This document shows positions 26,249-33,993 of a stretch of DNA of 64,000 nucleotides, piece after piece. The notes under the pieces were generated by a model. The model was given only the letters and a program-made list of their open reading frames with translations. It made no database searches and was not told the DNA's origin. Made by a program: the position numbers and the translations under genes. Within the stretch, counting starts at the first letter, position 1, and each line of letters starts with the position of its first letter. Source of the DNA: Bacteroidaceae bacterium (lineage in GTDB: Bacteria; Bacteroidota; Bacteroidia; Bacteroidales; Bacteroidaceae); the NCBI GenBank assembly GCA_024682395.1, contig JAIKZH010000005.1, forward strand, positions 1 to 64,000, given 5' to 3'.

Positions 26249-27145
26249 ATGAGCATAGAAGCAAAACCTTTTTTGAAGTGGGCAGGAGGCAAAGGACAAC
26301 TTTTAAGTCAATTGTCAGAGCATTTACTTGACAGAATCAGCGAAGAGCCATTTACATATATCGAACCATTTGTTGGCGGTGGAGCTATGCTATTCTATAT
26401 GTTGCAGCATTTCAGCAACATAAAGAAAGCCATTATAAATGATGTCAATGAAGATTTGATACTGACTTATCGAATAGTCAAAGATAACGTAGAGGCACTT
26501 ATCTGCAAACTTGACAAAATAGAGAAAGACTATTTGGGAATAGATGATCAAGAAGGAAGAAGTCAGCTATTCTATGAGATACGAGAGCAATACAATCAAC
26601 ATACTGGTGATAGTATTGAACGAGTTACAAAACTTATTTTCATCAATAAAACATGTTTCAATGGCCTCTATAGAGTAAACAAACGAGGGCTGTTTAATGT
26701 ACCTTTTGGAAAATATGTAAATCCTACTATTTGTAATGCAGAAGTGCTGAGGGCCGACAGCAAACTATTGCAATCAGCACAAGTAAAGATCTGTCAGGGC
26801 GATTACGCCCAGACAATACAGCATATCGATGGGCTCACCTTCGTATATCTAGACCCACCCTATCGTCCCTTGGACGCCACATCTAGTTTTACTGCATATG
26901 CTAAAGGGGATTTTAATGATGACGACCAGAAGAAACTTGCAGATTTTTGCCATCAACTAAATGATGCAGGTTGTTATTGGATGGAAAGCAACGCAGATTG
27001 CTCTGCACAGAATCCCAAAGACACATTTTTAGAAGATCTATACGCAAATTATCATATTGAACGTGTCTTTGCCTCACGCTTTATCAATGCAAATCCCAGT
27101 AAACGTGGAAAACTAACAGAACTCATTATCAAAAACTATGAATAA
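26249..27145 (+). CDS. dpnM: DNA adenine methyltransferase, Dam/DpnM type (GATC)
   Basis: A 298-aa protein of the alpha-class N6-adenine methylases. FLKWAGGKGQL (residues 8-18) binds S-adenosylmethionine and DPPY (202-205) is the catalytic motif; KTCFNGLYRVNKRGLFNVPF is the usual Dam/DpnM block. It would methylate adenine in GATC of double-stranded DNA and protect the host from the co-encoded DpnII nuclease. Its stop overlaps the nuclease start by 8 bases. The gene follows a roughly 265-base leader with the nested palindrome. Specificity is inferred from family and from the DpnII partner. Confidence 0.93.
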   Translation: MSIEAKPFLKWAGGKGQLLSQLSEHLLDRISEEPFTYIEPFVGGGAMLFYMLQHFSNIKKAIINDVNEDLILTYRIVKDNVEALICKLDKIEKDYLGIDDQEGRSQLFYEIREQYNQHTGDSIERVTKLIFINKTCFNGLYRVNKRGLFNVPFGKYVNPTICNAEVLRADSKLLQSAQVKICQGDYAQTIQHIDGLTFVYLDPPYRPLDATSSFTAYAKGDFNDDDQKKLADFCHQLNDAGCYWMESNADCSAQNPKDTFLEDLYANYHIERVFASRFINANPSKRGKLTELIIKNYE

Positions 27146-27956
27146 GGATTTTAATCTATTTATGTCTCAACTGCAAGAGACGAATCAGACGCTTGATTTC
27201 TTCTGCGATTTCGACAAGATATCTGCAAACGTGGCTGAGGTAGAAATGAGCCTAAACACCCTGAATTACCTCATTGGCAAGGATGATTTGCCCAAAGGAA
27301 TATCTGAAATTTGGCAACGCGATCCTAAAGTATTCGAGGTACTTGGAATTCTGATAGCTGTTAGAGATGAGGGCAGAAAGCCTGTTGTGGATAAAGATGG
27401 CAATGTGGTGCTGTTGAAAAGCTATTTTGAGTCATGTTCAAAAGTTATTGAGTTTCTTCTAGGTACAGGATTAGCTGATATATTCCAATCACGCCGTATT
27501 AAGAACCTCGTAGATTATGTGTTCGGTATCGAGACTGGTCTTGACACCAATGCCCGTAAAAATCGCAGTGGTCGCATCATGGAGAATACGGTTGCGAAGA
27601 TATTGAAAGCTAACGATGTCGCATTTAGACAGGAGGTGTATTCATCTGAGTTTCCTGAACTATCTGTTCTAGGCACAGACGAAAAACGTTTTGATTTTTA
27701 TATTGAGACAGAAGAAAAGAAATATCTTATAGAAGTTAATTTCTATAGTGGAGGAGGTTCTAAACTCAACGAGGTTGCACGTTCATACACGGATTTAGCT
27801 CCTAAAGTTAATTCTGTAGACGGTTTTGAGTTTGTGTGGATAACAGATGGCATTGGATGGAAATCTGCCCGAAACAAATTGGAAGAAGCATATAATACAA
27901 TTCCAAGTGTATACAATCTCACAAATATTGATGAATTCGTAGAAAAAGTAAAATAA
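27138..27956 (+). CDS. dpnB: DpnII-family restriction endonuclease (GATC)
   Basis: A 272-aa protein. Residues 130-152 read VFGIETGLDTNARKNRSGRI and the catalytic region is RFDFYIETEEKKYLIEVNFY, with Asp186 and Glu199 as likely metal ligands of a PD-(D/E)XK-like core; the following SGGGSKLNEVARSY is characteristic of DpnII/MboI nucleases. It should cleave unmethylated GATC. Its start lies inside the end of the methylase gene and its stop overlaps the HNH gene's ATG, so the three genes are tightly coupled. Length is close to the family norm. Nothing suggests inactivation. Confidence 0.95.
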   Translation: MNKDFNLFMSQLQETNQTLDFFCDFDKISANVAEVEMSLNTLNYLIGKDDLPKGISEIWQRDPKVFEVLGILIAVRDEGRKPVVDKDGNVVLLKSYFESCSKVIEFLLGTGLADIFQSRRIKNLVDYVFGIETGLDTNARKNRSGRIMENTVAKILKANDVAFRQEVYSSEFPELSVLGTDEKRFDFYIETEEKKYLIEVNFYSGGGSKLNEVARSYTDLAPKVNSVDGFEFVWITDGIGWKSARNKLEEAYNTIPSVYNLTNIDEFVEKVK

Positions 27957-28525
27957 TGAATTTAGATACAGAAGCATTTGCAATAGGTTATAAGGACGGC
28001 TATGATCAAAAATTTAAAATAAATGTTGAGATAGTCTTATCTTCGCTAATTGATGAAGTCAATGATGATAGTGAAAAAGCTGTCCTTGTAGGATATGCAA
28101 GAGGTTATTACGATGGTTTGTGTCAAAGATATAACGTAGATAGTAATTATAAAGAAAACAGCATTGATGACGCTTCTACACTTGATGCCGATAAAGACTT
28201 AATAGAAGGAGCAAAAACTACTGTTTATGCAAATCGTTATGAAAGAAACTCTGAAGCAAGAACTAAATGTATTGCTCTAAAAGGATGTAAATGTAGTGTA
28301 TGTGGGATGAAATTCGATGATGTATATGGCGAACTCGGTTCTGGCTTTATTCATATACATCACATCGTTCCAATTTCTCAAATAGGCAATAATTATAAAA
28401 TTGATATTGACAGGGACCTTGTTCCAGTCTGTCCGAATTGTCATGCTATGTTGCATAGAAATTCTCAAAGACCTTTAACTATTGATGAATTAAGGGAGAT
28501 TCTAAAATCAAACAAACATGAATAA
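27956..28525 (+). CDS. HNH endonuclease with N-terminal GY-motif domain
   Basis: A 189-aa protein. The C-terminal half is an HNH nuclease with structural zinc cysteines: CSVC (113-116), HIHHIVPIS (133-141) and CPNCH (159-163), then MLHRN, as in McrA-type enzymes. The N-terminal 60 residues contain FAIGYKDGYD and AVLVGYARGYYDGL, a motif pair shared with the next small gene. Overlap with the DpnII nuclease stop and with the following ATG places it firmly in the operon. An HNH nuclease is not part of the classical DpnII system. It may cut modified DNA, or nick or process invading DNA; the target is unknown. Confidence 0.85.
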   Translation: MNLDTEAFAIGYKDGYDQKFKINVEIVLSSLIDEVNDDSEKAVLVGYARGYYDGLCQRYNVDSNYKENSIDDASTLDADKDLIEGAKTTVYANRYERNSEARTKCIALKGCKCSVCGMKFDDVYGELGSGFIHIHHIVPISQIGNNYKIDIDRDLVPVCPNCHAMLHRNSQRPLTIDELREILKSNKHE

Positions 28526-28787
28526 AGATTGTAATAAAGATCATTCAGCTATTCAGCATATAATGAAAGAACTGCCTATTAGCCAAAAGGGATTAGAACG
28601 ACATAAATGTGCTGCGTGCGCCTATGAAATAGGCTATGAACACGGAAAGAAAAGACAAAAGATTTTAGACATCGATGATGTGCTTAAAGGCTTAGATTAT
28701 AGCCAAGCTCAACAGCAACGACACAAAAGTGCCCATGCTGGCTATATGAAAGGTTATTACGATGGACTAAAAGACAGTTATAAATAA
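28518..28787 (+). CDS. Small stand-alone GY-motif protein of the DpnII island
   Basis: An 89-aa protein of unknown function. It contains CAYEIGYEHGKKRQ and AHAGYMKGYYDGLKDSY, matching the N-terminal domain of the preceding HNH protein (FAIGYKDGYD and VGYARGYYDGLCQRY) with similar spacing and a shared central 'IDDVL/SLID' segment. It overlaps the HNH stop by 8 bases and abuts the next methylase start by one base, so coupling is strict. No catalytic motif or membrane segment is seen. An adaptor, regulator or inhibitor that pairs with the HNH protein through the shared domain is plausible. Confidence 0.75.
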   Translation: MNKDCNKDHSAIQHIMKELPISQKGLERHKCAACAYEIGYEHGKKRQKILDIDDVLKGLDYSQAQQQRHKSAHAGYMKGYYDGLKDSYK

Positions 28788-29662
28788 TGAAAGCATACTA
28801 TAAATCTATAAATCACGACTTTAACCTGCTTCATGGCGATACTTTCGAGTTGCTTCCACAGTTCAATTTCAAGTTCGACATGATTTTTGCCGATCCTCCT
28901 TATTTCTTATCCAGTGGCGGCATCAGCATTCATAGCGGCAAAGTGGTTTGCGTTGACAAAGGCAACTGGGACAAAAGTATGTCTCAAGATGACATCAATT
29001 CTTTCAATCTAAAATGGTTATCACTTTGTCGTGAAAAACTAAAAGATAATGGTACAATCTGGATTTCTGGAACTTATCACAACATATTCTCTGTTGCCAA
29101 TTGTCTGACACAATTGGGATATAAGATTCTGAATGTTATCACTTGGGAAAAAACATGCCCACCACCTAATATATCTTGTCGTTACTTCACTTATTCTACA
29201 GAATTCATAATCTGGGCTCGAAAATCTGCCAAAATTGCTCATTGTTTCAACTATAAATTAATGAAAGAACTTAACGGAAACAAGCAGATGACCGATGTAT
29301 GGAAACTACCCGCCATTGGCAAATGGGAAAAGTCATGTGGCAAGCATCCAACACAAAAGCCTATAGGTGTATTGGCTAGATTGATTCAAGCAAGTACAGA
29401 GCCTGGTGCTTGGATTTTAGACCCATTCTGCGGTAGTGGCACAACTGGTATTGCTGCCAATCTGTTAGGTAGAAGATTCCTCGGTATTGAAATGGAAGAT
29501 GAGTTTCTTGCATTGAGTAAAGCACGTAGAGAAGAAATTGAGGACATTTACATTCGTGACAACTATCTAGGGAGACTTGAAAAAGCGAAAATGATTTTGC
29601 CACAAGAAAACTTCGTAATATCTGATGCATCAGACACAAGTTATGGTATACCATGGCTATGA
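28787..29662 (+). CDS. dpnA: DpnA-like adenine methyltransferase (second GATC methylase)
   Basis: A 291-aa protein of the beta-class methylases: the catalytic motif DPPYFLSSGGIS (DPPY at 36-39) precedes the cofactor loop LDPFCGSGTTGIAANL (D212 to about 226). DPPYFLS-GGI- followed by KVVCVDKGNWDKS is the signature of DpnA/M2.DpnII-type enzymes, which can methylate single-stranded DNA and so protect DNA taken up by transformation. It is the last gene of the operon and is followed by a hairpin terminator. The recognition sequence is inferred to be GATC from its partners. Confidence 0.92.
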   Translation: MKAYYKSINHDFNLLHGDTFELLPQFNFKFDMIFADPPYFLSSGGISIHSGKVVCVDKGNWDKSMSQDDINSFNLKWLSLCREKLKDNGTIWISGTYHNIFSVANCLTQLGYKILNVITWEKTCPPPNISCRYFTYSTEFIIWARKSAKIAHCFNYKLMKELNGNKQMTDVWKLPAIGKWEKSCGKHPTQKPIGVLARLIQASTEPGAWILDPFCGSGTTGIAANLLGRRFLGIEMEDEFLALSKARREEIEDIYIRDNYLGRLEKAKMILPQENFVISDASDTSYGIPWL

Positions 29663-29689
29663 ATAGTGTAATCAGTATTGACAAAATAG

Positions 29690-29727
29690 CCCACTGATAT
29701 TCTGTAGCAATGCCGATTATCAGTGGG
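29690..29727 (+). terminator. Terminator of the DpnII operon
   Basis: CCCACTGATA (29690-29699) pairs perfectly with TATCAGTGGG (29718-29727) and is followed by TTTATTG. An outer pair AATAGTG (29662-29668) / CACTATT (29737-29743) brackets it. Confidence 0.75.
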
Positions 29728-29830
29728 TTTATTGTTCACTATTGATTCTCAACAGCAATAGTCGGGAATTTAAATCCATGGATTATCTTATATCAAACTC
29801 GGGTATCAACCCTAATAATATATAAACAAA

Positions 29831-29858
29831 AAAAGGAAGTCAAAAGTGACTTCCTTTT
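29831..29858 (-). terminator. Terminator of the tRNA operon
   Basis: AAAAGGAAGTCA (29831-29842) pairs with TGACTTCCTTTT (29847-29858) around a 4-base loop. On the minus strand it follows the last tRNA gene and ends in a T run, with further T residues beyond. Confidence 0.85.
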
Positions 29859-29867
29859 AATCTTTTG

Positions 29868-29952
29868 CGGAGAGAGAGGGATTCGAACCCCCGGTACCTC
29901 TCAGTACGCCGGTTTTCAAGACCGGTGCAATCGACCACTCTGCCATCTCTCC
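29868..29952 (-). tRNA. tRNA-Ser (TGA)
   Basis: Cloverleaf with 7-bp acceptor GGAGAGA/TCTCTCC, anticodon loop CTTGAAA (anticodon TGA), a long variable arm as expected for serine, and GGTTCGAATCC in the T arm. CCA is not encoded. It is the last gene of the tRNA cluster and the one nearest the DpnII island. Confidence 0.96.
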
Positions 29953-29957
29953 AAAAG

Positions 29958-30030
29958 TACACCCTCAGGGGCTCGAACCCTGGACACCCTGATTAAGAGT
30001 CAGGTGCTCTACCAGCTGAGCTAAGGATGC
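29958..30030 (-). tRNA. tRNA-Lys (CTT)
   Basis: Acceptor GCATCCT/AGGGTGT (two wobble pairs), anticodon arm CCTGA-CTCTTAA-TCAGG with anticodon CTT, and GGTTCGAGCCC in the T arm. Five bases separate it from the serine tRNA. Confidence 0.95.
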
Positions 30031-30088
30031 GACTGGATTTCAATAAGAAAAAGAACTTAACAATTCTGTCTCACATTGAATTTAAAAA

Positions 30089-30164
30089 GCGCTTCAGGAT
30101 GGGCTTGAACCAACGACCCCATGATTAACAGTCATGTGCTCTAACCAACTGAGCTACTGAAGCG
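30089..30164 (-). tRNA. tRNA-Asn (GTT)
   Basis: Acceptor CGCTTCA/TGAAGCG, anticodon arm CATGA-CTGTTAA-TCATG with anticodon GTT, and GGTTCAAGCC in the T arm. Confidence 0.95.
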
Positions 30165-30184
30165 TTTGTTTTCTGTGTATTATG

Positions 30185-30266
30185 TGAAGAGGATGAGACT
30201 CGAACTCACACGGGCTTAGCCCACTACCCCCTCAAAGTAGCGCGTCTACCATTCCGCCACCTCTCC
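30185..30266 (-). tRNA. tRNA-Leu (GAG)
   Basis: Acceptor GGAGAGG/CCTCTTC with one wobble pair, anticodon loop TTGAGGG (anticodon GAG) and a long variable arm (TGGGCTTAGCCCG) as expected for leucine. Confidence 0.94.
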
Positions 30267-30286
30267 AGGTATATTACACATATTTG

Positions 30287-30360
30287 AGCCTCTTGTCGGA
30301 TTCGAACCAACGACCCCGAGATTACAAATCACGTGCTCTGGCCAACTGAGCTAAAGAGGC
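30287..30360 (-). tRNA. tRNA-Thr (TGT)
   Basis: Acceptor GCCTCTT/AAGAGGC, anticodon loop TTTGTAA with anticodon TGT, and GGTTCGAATCC in the T arm. The anticodon stem has one T-T mismatch. Confidence 0.94.
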
Positions 30361-30380
30361 AATACATGTGCTTTAATGTG

Positions 30381-30453
30381 AGCGGAAGACGGGGCTCAAA
30401 CCCGCGACCCCCAGCTTGGAAGGCTAGTGCTCTATCAACTGAGCTACTTCCGC
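30381..30453 (-). tRNA. tRNA-Gly (TCC)
   Basis: Acceptor GCGGAAG/CTTCCGC, anticodon loop CTTCCAA with anticodon TCC, and GGTTTGAGCCC in the T arm. Confidence 0.95.
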
Positions 30454-30515
30454 AAACTTATTGAGACGAAAGTCCCTTGCACATAAATACTTTTTAAATA
30501 TGCTCGACAAAAATG

Positions 30516-30598
30516 TGGGCACAGATGGATTCGAACCACCGAAGGTGAAAACCAGCAGATTTACAGTCTGCCCCATTTGGCCACTCTGGAATATGCCC
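30516..30598 (-). tRNA. tRNA-Tyr (GTA)
   Basis: Acceptor GGGCATA/TGTGCCC, anticodon loop CTGTAAA with anticodon GTA, and the long variable arm usual for bacterial tyrosine tRNA. Confidence 0.95.
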
Positions 30599-30668
30599 GA
30601 CATTAATTGTTTTGTTCAATAAATTATCTTTAACACATCACTTTGTGTATTCTCACTTATGTGAGTTG

Positions 30669-30742
30669 TGACCCGTATAGGATTCAAACCTATAACCTTC
30701 TGATCCGTAGTCAGATACTCTATTCAGTTGAGCTAACGGGCC
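30669..30742 (-). tRNA. tRNA-Arg (ACG)
   Basis: Acceptor GGCCCGT/ACGGGTC, anticodon arm TCTGA-CTACGGA-TCAGA with anticodon ACG. The wobble A should be deaminated to inosine to read CGN codons. Confidence 0.95.
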
Positions 30743-30805
30743 ATTTTCTTCAATTTTCTACAGTAAATTTCTCTTACAAAAACTCACTCGTTTTCAATCT
30801 TTATG

Positions 30806-30880
30806 TGGGCGTTGACGGATTCGAACCGCCGACCCTCTGCTTGTAAGGCAGATGCTCTGAACCAGCTGAGCTAAACGCCC
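30806..30880 (-). tRNA. tRNA-Val (TAC)
   Basis: Acceptor GGGCGTT/AACGCCC, anticodon arm TCTGC-CTTACAA-GCAGA with anticodon TAC, and GGTTCGAATCC in the T arm. First gene of the nine-tRNA operon. Confidence 0.96.
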
Positions 30881-30923
30881 TCTTGCGATGCTGTGAGAAG
30901 TAGTTGTTTTCTCAAAGCGAGTG

Positions 30924-30931
30924 CAAAGGTA
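30924..30931 (-). promoter_or_regulatory. -7 box of the tRNA operon promoter
   Basis: On the minus strand TACCTTTG followed by CA lies about 44 bases upstream of the first tRNA gene. A TTTTTGG run about 20 bases further upstream can serve as the -33 element. Confidence 0.65.
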
Positions 30932-30934
30932 GTA

Positions 30935-31130
30935 CTTTTTTTGTTCCCACCAAAAACATTTGGGATTTTTTTTCATTTTTTTTTGATTTTTCCTAAAATA
31001 ATGGCCTAAATCGGCCTTTTTTACACAAAAAAGCCGTTTTTTGCTGTTTTTTTGGTCTTCAAAAAATTATTTAGGATGACCGATTTTTTCGGATTTTTGA
31101 CCTAAAATTTGGTGATGGGAAGAAAAAAAT
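30935..31130. other. Homopolymer-rich intergenic stretch
   Basis: No gene is seen. The stretch is made of T and A runs of 6-10 bases with short repeated words (CCTAAAAT, GGCC, GGATTTTT) and small inverted pairs such as GCCTTTTTT/AAAAAAGC. It separates the divergent tRNA and umuDC promoters. Confidence 0.6.
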
Positions 31131-31131
31131 A

Positions 31132-31139
31132 TAACTTCG
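31132..31139 (+). promoter_or_regulatory. Probable -7 box of umuDC
   Basis: TAACTTCG differs by one base from TAnnTTTG, with TTTGG about 20 bases upstream (near 31109). No LexA-type operator could be recognised, since Bacteroidetes SOS boxes are poorly defined. Confidence 0.4.
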
Positions 31140-31188
31140 CAGATAATTTTTATTGAGTTATTGAACAACAATCTTCAAAAAAATAATA

Positions 31189-31614
31189 ATGAAACTTGAT
31201 TTTTTCGCCATTGACGACAATACAAACGACGTAATTCCTCTTTCGGAAAACAGTGTAAAAGCGGGATTTCCTTCTCCTGCGCAAGGATATTTGGACCAAT
31301 CTATTGATCTAAACAAGGTTTTAATTAAGCATAAGGCGACGACTTTTTGCACGAGAGTGAGTGGCGATAGCATGAAAGATGCTAATATCAACGACGGCGA
31401 CTATCTTATTGTGGACCGCTCGCTTGAGCCTCATAATGGTGATATGGCTGTGTGTTTTGTTGATGGAGAATTTACTTTAAAGTATATCGAAATCAAAGAT
31501 GATGGTATATGGCTAAAGCCTGCCAACCCGAATTATCCAGCGATTCATGTGGACGAAGGCAGCAATTTCATGGTTTGGGGGATTGTCACCTACTCTATCC
31601 ACAAACATATATAA
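31189..31614 (+). CDS. umuD: UmuD-like S24 peptidase, polymerase V subunit
   Basis: A 141-aa protein with the complete UmuD pattern: a self-cleavage site in KAGFPSPAQGY (Ala25-Gly26), the nucleophile Ser61 in RVSGDSM, and the base Lys98 in FTLKYIE. RecA-stimulated self-cleavage gives UmuD', which joins UmuC to form the error-prone polymerase V. There is no N-terminal DNA-binding domain, so it is not LexA. The umuC gene follows after 74 bases in the same orientation. Confidence 0.93.
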   Translation: MKLDFFAIDDNTNDVIPLSENSVKAGFPSPAQGYLDQSIDLNKVLIKHKATTFCTRVSGDSMKDANINDGDYLIVDRSLEPHNGDMAVCFVDGEFTLKYIEIKDDGIWLKPANPNYPAIHVDEGSNFMVWGIVTYSIHKHI

Positions 31615-31688
31615 TTCTTATAATATATTATATTAATGTATATCCCCAACTAAAATCAGGTCTCATATCGGGAATATAACAAACAGAG

Positions 31689-32960
31689 ATGATGTACGGC
31701 TTGTGTGATTGCGACAGTTTCTTCGCTTCTTGCGAAAGGGTTTTCCGGCCTGATTTATACGGAAAGCCTGTTGTTGTGTTGTCAAACAATGATGGTTGTA
31801 TTGTTGCTATGACAAAAGAGGCCAAATCTCTTGGACTTACTCGCGGCACTCCTTTCTTTCAGATAAAAGATATCATACAACAAAACAACGTTACTGTATT
31901 CTCAAGCAATTACACACTCTATGGGGATATATCCAACCGAATAATGCAGATTCTGTCGGAAAAGACTGGCGATATTGATATATATTCAATAGACGAGGCT
32001 TTTTTCTGTGTGGATGGTTTCAAAAAAGAATCACTCCACGAGGAACTGATAAACCTTCGTTCGTTTATATATAAAGGTATCGGCGTACCTGTTTCAATCG
32101 GAGTGGGGCCAACGCGTACACTATCGAAAATAGCAAGTCATTTTGCAAAAAACATCCCTGGTTACAAAGGTGCATGTATTATCGATTCTGAAGAAAGAAG
32201 GAGAAAAGCGTTACAACTATTCCCTGTCAACAAGGTATGGGGCATTGGCAGACATACCACAAAGCAATTGAATTATTATGGTATCATCACTGCGTGGGAT
32301 TTCTCAAAAAGGTCAAAATCGTGGATACAACGAGAATTCAAAAAACCGGGACTGCAGACTTGGAAAGAACTGAACGGCATACCATGCAAGGAGATTGAGG
32401 AATTGCCAGAAAAACAGAGTATATGCACCAGCAGATCGTTTGAACACATGATAAGCGATTATGACATGCTTGCCGAGAGTGTGGCGAATTTCACTGCGTC
32501 AAGTGCATTAAAACTTCGTAAGCAGCACAGTGTGTGTCAATCACTAACCGTTTTCATATTAAGCAATCAACATCGCGAAGACTTGGAGCAGTATTACAAC
32601 AGCAAACAGATAAGACTTGCGGTTCCTACCGATTCCACCATGGAACTAATACAATTTGCGCTTACTGCCTTAAAACTTATATACAAGTCGGGAGTCATGT
32701 ACAAGAAAAGTGGAATTATACTAACTGACATATGTAGCAACTCCTGCATACAACAAAACCTGTTTGATCACACCGACCGACAGAAACTAAACAGACTCAC
32801 AGAAACGATTGACAGCATAAATAGCGAGCACGGTTCACACAAAATCCGTTTTGCAGTGCAAAGCACATCGCCCAAACACTGGAACTTATCAACTGAGCAT
32901 CTTTCGCCTTGCTATACCACAGACATAAAAGATGTATTAATGATAAATTGCCACAAATAA
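31689..32960 (+). CDS. umuC: UmuC-like Y-family DNA polymerase
   Basis: A 423-aa protein with Y-family catalytic motifs: YGLCDCDSFFASCERVF at the N-terminus (metal-binding Asp), YSIDEAFF near residue 100, and GVGPTRTLSKIASHFAK. The C-terminal little-finger region and UmuC-type tail are present and length is typical. With UmuD' it performs translesion synthesis. A second Met directly follows the first, so the start is uncertain by one codon. Confidence 0.95.
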   Translation: MMYGLCDCDSFFASCERVFRPDLYGKPVVVLSNNDGCIVAMTKEAKSLGLTRGTPFFQIKDIIQQNNVTVFSSNYTLYGDISNRIMQILSEKTGDIDIYSIDEAFFCVDGFKKESLHEELINLRSFIYKGIGVPVSIGVGPTRTLSKIASHFAKNIPGYKGACIIDSEERRRKALQLFPVNKVWGIGRHTTKQLNYYGIITAWDFSKRSKSWIQREFKKPGLQTWKELNGIPCKEIEELPEKQSICTSRSFEHMISDYDMLAESVANFTASSALKLRKQHSVCQSLTVFILSNQHREDLEQYYNSKQIRLAVPTDSTMELIQFALTALKLIYKSGVMYKKSGIILTDICSNSCIQQNLFDHTDRQKLNRLTETIDSINSEHGSHKIRFAVQSTSPKHWNLSTEHLSPCYTTDIKDVLMINCHK

Positions 32961-32985
32961 ATCTTAAAGATAGCAGAAGAAGCGA

Positions 32986-33690
32986 TTATTCCATCAGACT
33001 AATACGCATAAGTGCATCTACATTAAGTATGGCGATATTTCGTCCGTCAATTCTCACTAATCCTTCTGACACAAACGACGACAGAGTTCTTATTGCATTA
33101 GCAGTTGTCATATTTGAGAAAAGAGCGATATCCTCACGCATAAGAGATATTGCGATAGTTTGTTTATCGTGTAATGTTCCAAACTTATCATATAAAAGCA
33201 GTAAAGACTCAGCCATTCTTCCCCTCACATGTTTCTGTACGAGATTTATATAACGCTGTTCCTGTTCACAAGAAATCACTGCAGTCTTCTCAAGAAAAAA
33301 AACAGACACATTGGGATTGAATTTTGCTATATCATTTATCACATCAGTAGGAATACGATATATGATTGCGGCATCAACAGCCGACGCATCGGTTGTGTGA
33401 TTCACATTTGCGAAGAATGATTTATACCCGAAAAACTCAGTAGGACCGAGCAACGACAGAATCTGAGAACGGCCACATTCTCTTTGTTTGGTAATACGTA
33501 CATTACCGGTTGCCACCACACATATGTATTGCGGGATTTCACCCTCTCTGAAAATATAATCGTTTTTACGATACGCACACACCTCTACGCAAGAAAGCAA
33601 CCTTGTTTTTTCTTGTTCACTCAACAAACAAATTAAGGAACTTAATATAGTTCTGACCATTTCGGGGTTGTAAAATTCTTTTCTCACCAT
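32986..33690 (-). CDS. Crp/Fnr-family transcription regulator
   Basis: A 234-aa protein. Residues 15-130 form a cyclic-nucleotide-binding-type beta barrel (YRKNDYIFREGEIPQYICVVATGNVRI, then SLLGPTEFFGYKSFF). The C-terminal part is a winged helix with ISLMREDIALFSNMTTANAIRTLSSFVSEGLV, where MTTANAIRTL is the recognition helix. The FNR-type N-terminal cysteines for an iron-sulfur cluster are absent, so it is not a classical oxygen sensor. Ligand and targets are unknown. It converges on umuC and diverges from the glycogen operon. Confidence 0.88.
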   Translation of the reverse strand: MVRKEFYNPEMVRTILSSLICLLSEQEKTRLLSCVEVCAYRKNDYIFREGEIPQYICVVATGNVRITKQRECGRSQILSLLGPTEFFGYKSFFANVNHTTDASAVDAAIIYRIPTDVINDIAKFNPNVSVFFLEKTAVISCEQEQRYINLVQKHVRGRMAESLLLLYDKFGTLHDKQTIAISLMREDIALFSNMTTANAIRTLSSFVSEGLVRIDGRNIAILNVDALMRISLME

Positions 33691-33767
33691 AGAAGTATAA
33701 AAAGGAATAAAAAAACAATACTTATTTTCAATTATATCATATACTATTCAAATATATTTTCATATCA

Positions 33768-33775
33768 CAAAGATA
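33768..33775 (-). promoter_or_regulatory. -7 box of the Crp/Fnr regulator gene
   Basis: On the minus strand TATCTTTG lies about 78 bases upstream of the regulator's ATG. The rest of the 303-base gap 33691-33993 shows only this and the divergent glycogen promoter. Confidence 0.5.
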
Positions 33776-33900
33776 CGTCAACAAAATGAAAATGCAAAAG
33801 AAAGTATGCTTTTTCAATCTCAAATTCATTATTTATTGGTGATTTTATCTTTTTTTTCAAAAAAAAGCCCTACACGGCTTGTAATCTCAAATAAAAGTCG

Positions 33901-33908
33901 TATATTTG
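33901..33908 (+). promoter_or_regulatory. -7 box of the glycogen operon
   Basis: TATATTTG with a CTTG box about 20 bases upstream; transcription would start near 33916, about 78 bases before the debranching enzyme gene. Confidence 0.5.
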
Positions 33909-33993
33909 AATTGTGATATGTAATTAAGTTTACTTACTGGGAAATATCAAGGTTATTATTCCTATTATTAATTTAAATAAACCTGTCAGCACT

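Noticed and set aside
26089-26292. Minus-strand open frame across the methylase leader
   Set aside because: It runs through the nested palindrome and into the methylase gene on the other strand; no family resemblance or promoter.
31189-31614. LexA repressor
   Set aside because: The protein has the peptidase part and cleavage site but no N-terminal winged-helix DNA-binding domain, and umuC follows.
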